From: JBBQLG01 sp038327655
GTDB taxonomy: Bacteria; Bacteroidota; Bacteroidia; Cytophagales; Spirosomataceae
Direction: 5' to 3'
Length of the DNA stretch: 48,298 bases
Assembly (NCBI GenBank): GCA_038327655.1
Contig: JBBQLG010000029.1
Location: forward strand, 1 to 48,298
Program-made: the position numbers and the translations under genes
Shown: positions 42,601-48,298 of the stretch, one piece after another
How the letters are laid out: every line of letters starts with the position of its first letter
Numbering within the stretch: position 1 is the stretch's first letter
The notes under the pieces: generated by a model
The model's input: the letters and a program-made list of their open reading frames with translations, nothing else
Told to the model about the DNA's origin: nothing
Databases searched by the model: none

Positions 42601-42924
42601 TTACTTACCCGCTTCTTCCTCCAGAGCGTTGCCGTAGCGGAAGTACACTTTGCCCTCCAGAAACTCGTCCGTCGCCACGGAAGTTGGTTTGGGCAACCGC
42701 TCGTAGTATTTCGAAATTTCGATTTGCTCCCGGTTTTCAAACACTTCTTCCAGATTGTCTACCGCCGATACAAAGTCCGACAGCTTGTTGCTCAGTTCTT
42801 CCTTCATTTTGGTCGAGATCTGGCGGGCGCGTTTCGAGATGATAAAGACCGATTCGTAGATGTTGCCGGTGGCGGCTGCGATTTTGTCGGTGTCGCGGGT
42901 GATAATCGAAGGATTTGTTGCCAT
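42601..42924 (-). CDS. rpoZ: DNA-directed RNA polymerase subunit omega
   Basis: 107 residues. The omega pattern is NIYESVFIISKRARQIS near residues 22-38, followed by helical segments and a C-terminal EFLEGKVYFRYGNALEEE. It stabilises the beta' subunit. Bacteroidota omegas are poorly conserved in sequence, so position also matters: it lies between bamD and coaBC as elsewhere in the phylum. Confidence 0.9.
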   Translation of the reverse strand: MATNPSIITRDTDKIAAATGNIYESVFIISKRARQISTKMKEELSNKLSDFVSAVDNLEEVFENREQIEISKYYERLPKPTSVATDEFLEGKVYFRYGNALEEEAGK

Positions 42925-43010
42925 ACGTCAGTGTGCCGGAACGCCGGTGCGGTTAATCAATGGATGGTATCCGGGCCATAAGCAACTGAAGGCCAGGGTT
43001 ATGAATTAAA

Positions 43011-43919
43011 TTAATTGGCGGTCGACGCTTTAGCCGGTCGATTGGCATCGGCGGTTGCTTTGGCCTTTGCTTTTTCGGCTTCCCGTTCTTTGTCTAAAAC
43101 CGCCAGCCGGTCGAGTTCTTTCACGCTGACCTCACTCATGCGTTCGGCCTGTTTCAGAAACTTGCTTTTTGGGTACTTCTCCCGAAAGCCCTGGTAGTAA
43201 CCGATGGCTTCCTGATAGCGTTCCTTTTGCTTGCTCTCCAAACTGTTCTGCGCCAGGCTGAACTCGGCATCTACTTTCAAAAAAGCCAGTTCTTCGTTGT
43301 AGGGTGAATCCGGAAATTCTTTCTGAAAGTTGTTGATCGCGATGACCGACGACTTATAAGCCGCAATATTGAAGCCGCTGGTTTTGTAGTACAGTTTGGC
43401 TTTTTCGTACGCTTTCCGCTCCAGTTTGTTGCGGAGCGTCATGATCATTGTGGTACATTCCTCGCGGAACTTACTCTCGGGGTAGGCATTGACAAAGTCC
43501 TGTAAGGCCGAAGTTGCCGTAAGGGTGTTGGACTGATCGAGGTTGTAATTCGGGGCGTCTTTATACAGAGAGAACGCATACATATACATGGCTTCCTGGG
43601 CCAGTTCGCTGCGGGCGAAGGTCTCGTAGAACTTCTTGAACAGCGTCGAACTCAGTAAGTACTGCTGCTGATTGTACTGCGTATAGGCGTAATAAAACTG
43701 CGCCATCTCCGATTCGGTACTCCCTTTCAGCACGGGTATCAACTCTTCAAACAGGATACTGGCGTGGTACCAGTCGCTCTTTTTGTAGTAACCAACGGCG
43801 GCTTTATATTTGGTATCAGGATTGGTCTCTTTGTTGATCCGGGCGAATTCACTGCTGCACGCAGTGAACATGGCTATCAGAACAACGACCAGCAATCCAA
43901 CGCTCAAACGATTTTGCAT
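43011..43919 (-). CDS. bamD: Outer membrane protein assembly factor BamD
   Basis: 302 residues from ATG 43917-43919. The lipobox is AMFTAC. TPR-like helices follow (DTKYKAAVGYYKKSDWYHASILFEELI, MAQFYYAYTQYNQQQYLLSSTLFKKF, AAYKSSVIAINNFQKEFPDSPYNEEL), and the tail is Lys/Ala-rich (EREAEKAKAKATADANRPAK). It is the essential lipoprotein of the BAM complex that inserts outer-membrane barrels. An upstream ATG at 43964 is excluded because a promoter element lies between. The TATCTTTG box is so close that the transcript may be nearly leaderless. Confidence 0.95.
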   Translation of the reverse strand: MQNRLSVGLLVVVLIAMFTACSSEFARINKETNPDTKYKAAVGYYKKSDWYHASILFEELIPVLKGSTESEMAQFYYAYTQYNQQQYLLSSTLFKKFYETFARSELAQEAMYMYAFSLYKDAPNYNLDQSNTLTATSALQDFVNAYPESKFREECTTMIMTLRNKLERKAYEKAKLYYKTSGFNIAAYKSSVIAINNFQKEFPDSPYNEELAFLKVDAEFSLAQNSLESKQKERYQEAIGYYQGFREKYPKSKFLKQAERMSEVSVKELDRLAVLDKEREAEKAKAKATADANRPAKASTAN

Positions 43920-43926
43920 AGGGCCG

Positions 43927-43934
43927 CAAAGATA
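43927..43934 (-). promoter_or_regulatory. -7 element of bamD, very close to its start codon
   Basis: On the minus strand TATCTTTG (43934-43927), an exact TAnnTTTG match, ends 7 bases before ATG 43919. A TTG at 43964-43962 is 27 bases away, which is too far for the usual spacing, so this is a weak promoter call. Confidence 0.45.
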
Positions 43935-43939
43935 ATAAA

Positions 43940-43980
43940 AAACAATCGGGCTATACCCTTCCAACGAAGGTATAGCCCGA
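43940..43980 (-). terminator. Terminator of the T9SS cargo gene
   Basis: On the minus strand a 12-base perfect stem TCGGGCTATACC/GGTATAGCCCGA (43980-43969 with 43957-43946), extended inwards with one bulge, is followed by TTGTTTTTT. Confidence 0.8.
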
Positions 43981-43999
43981 AAAGTGTCTGGTTAGCGTC

Positions 44000-44644
44000 C
44001 TACTGATGGCGAACGAGTAATTTCTTGGTAGCTACTTTCCGACCATCGACGGAGAGCTGGTAGAAGTAAACGCCGGTCTCCATGGTGCGGGTGGCAATGC
44101 GCAGTTTGCGGTCGGCGGGGTCAAGACTGTACTCGGCTACCGGAGCACCCAAAATGTTTAACAGCGTAAGTCTGGCATCGCCCGCTGTTAATTGATAGTC
44201 GATTTCGGCACTCTCGGCGGCCGGATTGGGATAGACATTAGAAACCACCACGTGTTCGTTGGCAAACAGGCGATCCTCGGAACTGCGAAGGGACTCGGTA
44301 ACGACAGGCCGACTCTCCGCCTGAACGACTGCATTGGCTGTTGATTCGGGTTGAGCCGCCTGTTGACGCGTTAGGGTTACTTTAGCTGGGGCGGGTGCAA
44401 TCAGCAACGAGCGATAATAGTCGTTGATAGGTAGACTTTTATGCAATGTAACGGCCCGGTCTAAACTGGTAACTTGTGGGTAGCGTAAAAACGGAAAGTT
44501 TTTAAACTTATCGCTGGAAAGCGGAGTGGGTTTCGAGCGACCCAGTTCCAGCCGACTCCGCGTGCCAGGCCCTGTCTGGGCGCGCAGCGAAGTGACCAAA
44601 AAGAGGCCGAGTAAACACCCATATACACGTAAAGTTTGTTTCAT
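44000..44644 (-). CDS. Small secreted protein with type IX (type A) sorting domain
   Basis: 214 residues. A signal peptide (LLGLFLVTSLRAQ) precedes a low-complexity central part of about 110 residues of unknown function. The C-terminal 75 residues are the type A sorting domain: VVSNVYPNPAAESAEIDYQL, LLNILGAPVAEYSL and GVYFYQLSVDGRKVATKKLLV. This domain targets proteins through the type IX secretion system to the cell surface. The central part has no recognisable enzyme motif, so the cargo function is unknown. It has its own promoter and terminator. Confidence 0.88.
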   Translation of the reverse strand: MKQTLRVYGCLLGLFLVTSLRAQTGPGTRSRLELGRSKPTPLSSDKFKNFPFLRYPQVTSLDRAVTLHKSLPINDYYRSLLIAPAPAKVTLTRQQAAQPESTANAVVQAESRPVVTESLRSSEDRLFANEHVVVSNVYPNPAAESAEIDYQLTAGDARLTLLNILGAPVAEYSLDPADRKLRIATRTMETGVYFYQLSVDGRKVATKKLLVRHQ

Positions 44645-44677
44645 TTCTGTAAATCAACGAGATACAATTTCTCAACA

Positions 44678-44708
44678 CAAACCTACCATTCGAAAAAGAC
44701 AAAGTCAA
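44678..44708 (-). promoter_or_regulatory. Promoter of the T9SS cargo gene
   Basis: On the minus strand TTG (44708-44706), 20 bases, then TAGGTTTG (44685-44678): full match. The start near 44671 gives a leader of about 27 bases. The rest of the gap 44645-44884 is AT-rich with no gene. Confidence 0.6.
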
Positions 44709-44884
44709 CGGCGTTCTGTCTAAAAAATTGTTAAATTTTATTAATCTCTGGTTAGAACCATACCTACCGGTAAAGGTTTAACGCGATATCAATTTTAATC
44801 GGACTATTCGCTGTTTAGTAACAATAAGTAAAAACCGTGCCACGATTTTGGTGCGAAGCATTAATGCGGAACAACTTCCGATGG

Positions 44885-47437
44885 TTATGGCTTTCGGAGC
44901 TTCCGGTTCAATTGCTGTTCGAGTTCGCTACCTTCCGCCGACGCAGGTGTTACCCGGTCTTTTTGCTTAGCCCTTGCTGACTCCCGGGAAACAGCTGGCT
45001 GTTGTTTTGTGGCCCGGTTCGTTGGGATCAATTGGGGGGAGTTGGCAGAGGTGCTTGAAACGGCCGGTAGGGAGGCTCCGGTAGCGGTAACAGATGCCGG
45101 TTTTGGAAGTGGTTTCTCCATAATAGGGGCTATTACCGGCAGTGGTTTAGCCGCAACGGGATGGGTAACAACGCTGTCCCCAGCAGGAATAACCCGCGTG
45201 AGGCTGTCCGCTGTGGGTTTGACTGGTGTTGTGTTGGCTACAGTAACCGGCGTTTCAACAGGTTTGACCGGTACGGTGGATGCAGAAACCGGATTCGGGA
45301 TAACAGGCATTGGTTTGACGACCGTTTTACCGATTAGAATCGGCTCACGCACACGCAGGGGCCGTGCCGCCAGCAGTTGCAGGGCCGGTAGCGTTACTCT
45401 TACCGGTAAAATTACATCGGCGGACTTAACGGGAACTGATTTGTTGACGACGGTCGGTAGTTCCGGTGTTTTGGCGGCTACTGGCGGCAAAACCGGCTTA
45501 GTCACAACCGGAGTACCGGGTGCTGTCAGTAGGTCAGCGATGGGCTTGGTAACGGGCTTGATGGCTGGTGCCGGAGTCGTTGCGGAATTGATTGCGGCTG
45601 TTAGCTGGGTCGTTATCTTATCCGTTGCCGTCTTAACCAGGGCTGCTGGTAACGCCGGGACCCGGTCGCGCAGGGTGGCGACCACATCCTTCGGAACGGT
45701 TGGTTTCGGCTCCGCTACGGGCGTCGGGTTCAATAGCTGCGCCTTCGTGGGTTTCTCCTTTTCGCGCCACCGGAATCCGTCCAACTGTTTTTTCGACTCG
45801 GTTAGTTCTTTGGGTGGGGTCAGGTACATATCCGGCCGACCATAGTTGCGAATGCGCGAAACGCGGCTGGCGGTGAACTCGATGTTCATCTTGCTGCATT
45901 CGGTGCGGTTCATACCTACGAGCCGGTTTTTCTCGTCCACGGCAAAATAAATGGTTTGTCCGTTGCCTTCCACAATTACCCGTTCGAGGTCTGTTTTCTC
46001 GACCATCGACGTTGAACCGGCTTTCGTAAGAATCGGTGCGGGGGCAGTCGCCGACGTACTGAGGGGTTTACCAGGCGTTTTTCCGGGAACCGGGCGCGGT
46101 TGAGCCGGTACGAGCAGTGTCTGGAAAAAGGCGGTGATAGCGCGCCCTTTCACCTGATTAAAATTACGGAGCGTGTCCTGCGAAATCACGAAGGCCCGGC
46201 TGCGTAAAAACATCGTATTGATGCGGTTGTTCTTCAACTTCGCTGTCATGGAGTCGGCTTCCATCTGGTAGTTCTGGCTCCAGACAATGGGCTTTTTGTA
46301 GAAGTACAGCAGCGAGTCGTTCACGTCGTACACCAACGAGTCGCACTTGCTCTGTAAATCGGATTTAAAAACCACCACGTTGCGCTGTCCCACCAACTTC
46401 TTGGTTTTGGTAGTTTTGTTGTCGAAGCTGAACAGCGTATCGGCCCGCATAAACAGCGTATCCCGGTCGGCTCCCTGACTAATGGGGCTTCGTACCAGGG
46501 CGTGGCCAATCATGCGTGACACCCCGGCTTTTCCGTTGTAGCGGCCGTGGTCGCCGGTCAGCGTCGTATTGTCTTTTTTGGCCACGATCACCACGTTGCC
46601 GTGTGCGATGCCTACTTCGTTTACATTGTCGAAGTTGAGTGTATCGCCGGTGAGGGTGTATTTTTCGGTGTCGACGGTGGCGCGCTGCCGGAAATTAGAG
46701 ACGCGGGTCGTGGTGTTGTACTGACCATTCCGGGCCACCAGTACGCCATCTTTGCTGATGATGCGGGTCGGCCCCTGAAAATCGGCAATCTTCGAGAGGG
46801 AATTATACAGCAGCGAATCGGCCAGGATTGTCGTTTTATCTTTGCCCACGGGCTGGTTCAGCAGCCGGACGTTGCGCTGGAAGGTGAACTGTTTGCTGCG
46901 GGTATCGTAATAGCCCTCGTCGCTGGTCAGGATGTTTTCGCGGTCGACAATCCGGCCCTTTACGGGGTAATGGGCGATGCCCGTCAGCATGTCGTAGTCG
47001 AGCCGGGCGGTGGTCAGGGTCATTTTCCTGTCCTTCAATGAGACATGACCCAGCACGTTTGCCTGGCGGTTATTGCCGTAGTAAAACAGGGTATCGCCCC
47101 GTACGTTGATGGTATCGCCCTGCACCATGCGGACGTTGCCGTACGCTTCGATCACGTTGGTGGTTTTGTTCTGAATTGCCAGATCGCAATACAGCACGAC
47201 GCCCTTCTGCACTAATTTCACGTTATGGTACAGCTTATACACGACGGCATCGGGCTGGTTCAGAATCGTCAGGCTATCCGCGTGAACCAGTTCAACTTTG
47301 TCGGCGGTGCTACCCATCGGTGCAAAGGGCGGGCGACCCGTCTGGGCAAACCCACGCCCGGCCAGCAAGCCAACCAGCAGCAGGCAAAGCAGCAGACGCA
47401 CCGTACGCGAAAAAACAGGGATCATCGTTTGAATCAT
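44885..47437 (-). CDS. OstA/LptA-like LPS transport protein with long Pro/Val/Thr tail
   Basis: 850 residues. A signal peptide (residues 1-31) is followed by the OstA/LptA beta-jellyroll repeated over about 500 residues (DKVELVHADSL, VVLYCDLAIQNKTTNVIEAYGNVRMVQGDTINVRGD, TLTGDTLNFDNVNEVGIAHGNVVIVAKKDNTTLTGDHG). This matches OstA-like proteins of Bacteroidota thought to carry LPS across the periplasm. From about 570 the sequence becomes low in complexity, rich in Pro, Val, Thr, Ala and Lys, with repeated (K/V)P(V/T) motifs, and ends in a basic tail. ATG 47425 is an alternative start. Its promoter is inside the divergent tilS gene. Confidence 0.85.
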   Translation of the reverse strand: MIQTMIPVFSRTVRLLLCLLLVGLLAGRGFAQTGRPPFAPMGSTADKVELVHADSLTILNQPDAVVYKLYHNVKLVQKGVVLYCDLAIQNKTTNVIEAYGNVRMVQGDTINVRGDTLFYYGNNRQANVLGHVSLKDRKMTLTTARLDYDMLTGIAHYPVKGRIVDRENILTSDEGYYDTRSKQFTFQRNVRLLNQPVGKDKTTILADSLLYNSLSKIADFQGPTRIISKDGVLVARNGQYNTTTRVSNFRQRATVDTEKYTLTGDTLNFDNVNEVGIAHGNVVIVAKKDNTTLTGDHGRYNGKAGVSRMIGHALVRSPISQGADRDTLFMRADTLFSFDNKTTKTKKLVGQRNVVVFKSDLQSKCDSLVYDVNDSLLYFYKKPIVWSQNYQMEADSMTAKLKNNRINTMFLRSRAFVISQDTLRNFNQVKGRAITAFFQTLLVPAQPRPVPGKTPGKPLSTSATAPAPILTKAGSTSMVEKTDLERVIVEGNGQTIYFAVDEKNRLVGMNRTECSKMNIEFTASRVSRIRNYGRPDMYLTPPKELTESKKQLDGFRWREKEKPTKAQLLNPTPVAEPKPTVPKDVVATLRDRVPALPAALVKTATDKITTQLTAAINSATTPAPAIKPVTKPIADLLTAPGTPVVTKPVLPPVAAKTPELPTVVNKSVPVKSADVILPVRVTLPALQLLAARPLRVREPILIGKTVVKPMPVIPNPVSASTVPVKPVETPVTVANTTPVKPTADSLTRVIPAGDSVVTHPVAAKPLPVIAPIMEKPLPKPASVTATGASLPAVSSTSANSPQLIPTNRATKQQPAVSRESARAKQKDRVTPASAEGSELEQQLNRKLRKP

Positions 47438-47443
47438 GAATGG

Positions 47444-47473
47444 GCAAAATTATGGCTTCGGCAGCAAACCCAA
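47444..47473 (-). promoter_or_regulatory. Promoter of the OstA-like gene, inside tilS
   Basis: On the minus strand TTG (47473-47471), 19 bases, then TAATTTTG (47451-47444): full match. The spacer lies in the first codons of tilS. Transcription near 47437 leaves little or no leader. Confidence 0.55.
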
Positions 47474-48298
47474 CGTTTAGTGACCGGTTTTTAACCTTTA
47501 TTAACCAACATTGCCGGGTGGGCGTTCCTTTTTTCGCGCCTGCCGACCCGGTGTTGCTGGCCGTGAGCGGTGGTTTGGATTCGGTAGTCATGGTGCATCT
47601 GTTCGGATTGGCGAAGCTCCCGTTTGCCATTGCCCACGTGAATTTCGGCCTGCGCGGCACCGAGTCGGATGGCGATGAACAGTTCGTTTTCCAACTCGCA
47701 GATCAGTACGGCGTACCGTTCCATACGACCCGGTTTGCTACGGAACAGCAAGCGACCGAACAGGGTGTTTCCATTCAGATGGTGGCCCGAACGCTGCGCT
47801 ACGACTGGTTTGAACAGATTCGGGCCGAACAGGGCTACGCGGGCATCGCCACGGCGCATCACCGGAACGACGTACTCGAAACCCTGTTGCTTAACCTCAC
47901 CCGTGGTACCGGTTTGGCGGGATTGCACGGCATCGCGGCCCGGCAGGGAAAGCTCATTCGGCCGCTGCTGTTCGCCGACCGGATCGAACTGGAAACCTTT
48001 GCCGCCGAACACAACCTGACATGGCGCGAAGACCGGTCCAACGCCACCGACGACTACGCCCGCAACCGCATTCGCCACCAGGTGATGCCCGTGCTGCAAA
48101 CCCTGAATCCGAACCTGCTCCACACTTTCAACACGACCGTTGAGCGGCTTCGGGCGGCCGAAACACTGGTACAGGAATCGCTGGAACAGACAGCAAAAGG
48201 CGTGCTGAAAACGACCGGCGGGCAAACGATTATCGACCTTGTCAGGCTCCGAACCCTGTCCGAACCCCAGTTCCGGCTGGCGGAGTGGCTACGGTCGT
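47452..48298 (+). CDS. tilS: tRNA(Ile)-lysidine synthase (partial, cut by window end)
   Basis: At least 282 residues, start ATG 47452, with no stop before the window ends. The PP-loop motif is LLAVSGGLDSVVM (S39-GGLDS). The conserved HVNFGLRGTESDGDEQFV block, IATAHHRNDVLETLLLNLTRGTGLAGL and a stretch RNRIRHQVMP typical of TilS follow. It modifies cytidine-34 of tRNA-Ile to lysidine so the tRNA reads AUA, and it is usually essential. It is transcribed divergently from the OstA-like gene with only 14 bases between the start codons. Confidence 0.95.
   Translation, partial: MASAANPTFSDRFLTFINQHCRVGVPFFAPADPVLLAVSGGLDSVVMVHLFGLAKLPFAIAHVNFGLRGTESDGDEQFVFQLADQYGVPFHTTRFATEQQATEQGVSIQMVARTLRYDWFEQIRAEQGYAGIATAHHRNDVLETLLLNLTRGTGLAGLHGIAARQGKLIRPLLFADRIELETFAAEHNLTWREDRSNATDDYARNRIRHQVMPVLQTLNPNLLHTFNTTVERLRAAETLVQESLEQTAKGVLKTTGGQTIIDLVRLRTLSEPQFRLAEWLRS

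Overview
The window looks like chromosomal DNA from a GC-moderate (roughly mid-50s %) member of the Bacteroidota, probably Cytophagales and close to Spirosoma or its relatives. The evidence is a SusC/SusD outer-membrane pair, a type IX secretion (T9SS) C-terminal sorting domain, the bamD-rpoZ-coaBC-porD-recN chain, a Rho factor with a long disordered insert, and promoters of the Bacteroidota form TTG-N19/20-TAnnTTTG upstream of many genes. Most genes are housekeeping. I see no rRNA, tRNA or CRISPR array.

Layout. 1-410: the end of a transposase abuts a truncated AAA ATPase. 424-2287: YihX-like phosphatase and M50 membrane protease operon. 2304-4352 (minus): lipoprotein, radC, rpsT and a Dabb-domain protein. 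4443-5501: secreted phospholipase C/S1-P1-like protein. 5505-5686: helically phased GATT repeats running into the 3' end of a GH1 beta-glucosidase (5665-7056, minus). A regulatory region with two palindromes separates it from a divergent SusC/SusD pair (7410-12159), a strong terminator and a secreted beta-propeller/amidohydrolase fusion (12307-15327). 15335-16528 (minus): an orphan protein with a plausible Ulp1/YopJ-type His-Asp-Cys arrangement, the most unusual gene here. 17106-17813: sulfite-oxidase-like molybdoenzyme. 17885-20124 (minus): SIS isomerase, ROK kinase and HAD phosphatase operon.

20367-21275: orphan multi-pass membrane protein. 21395-23662 (minus): aconitase. 23808-23870: a possible small structured RNA. 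24013-24831: double-CHRD lipoprotein. 25186-29463: topA, a CobB-type sirtuin and an endonuclease III homologue. 29476-31446 (minus): an OmpA-domain protein followed by two paralogous membrane-anchored helix-hairpin-helix proteins. 31669-33831 (minus): rho with a long leader. 34331-36955: coaX, an outer-membrane protein and lptC. 36952-38502 (minus): lipoprotein, SCO1 and cytochrome c operon. 38554-43919 (minus): recN, porD, coaBC, rpoZ and bamD. 44000-44644 (minus): T9SS cargo protein. 44885-47437 (minus): OstA/LptA-like protein. 47452-end: tilS, cut by the window edge.

Envelope biogenesis recurs (BamD, LptC, OstA-like, PorD, T9SS cargo, SusCD, OmpA-type anchor). Cofactor genes coaX and coaBC lie in separate operons. 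Function calls rest on recognised motifs and family knowledge; no database search was run. The best candidates for something undescribed are the Ulp1-like protein, the OmpA/HhH cluster and the 10-bp-phased GATT repeat.
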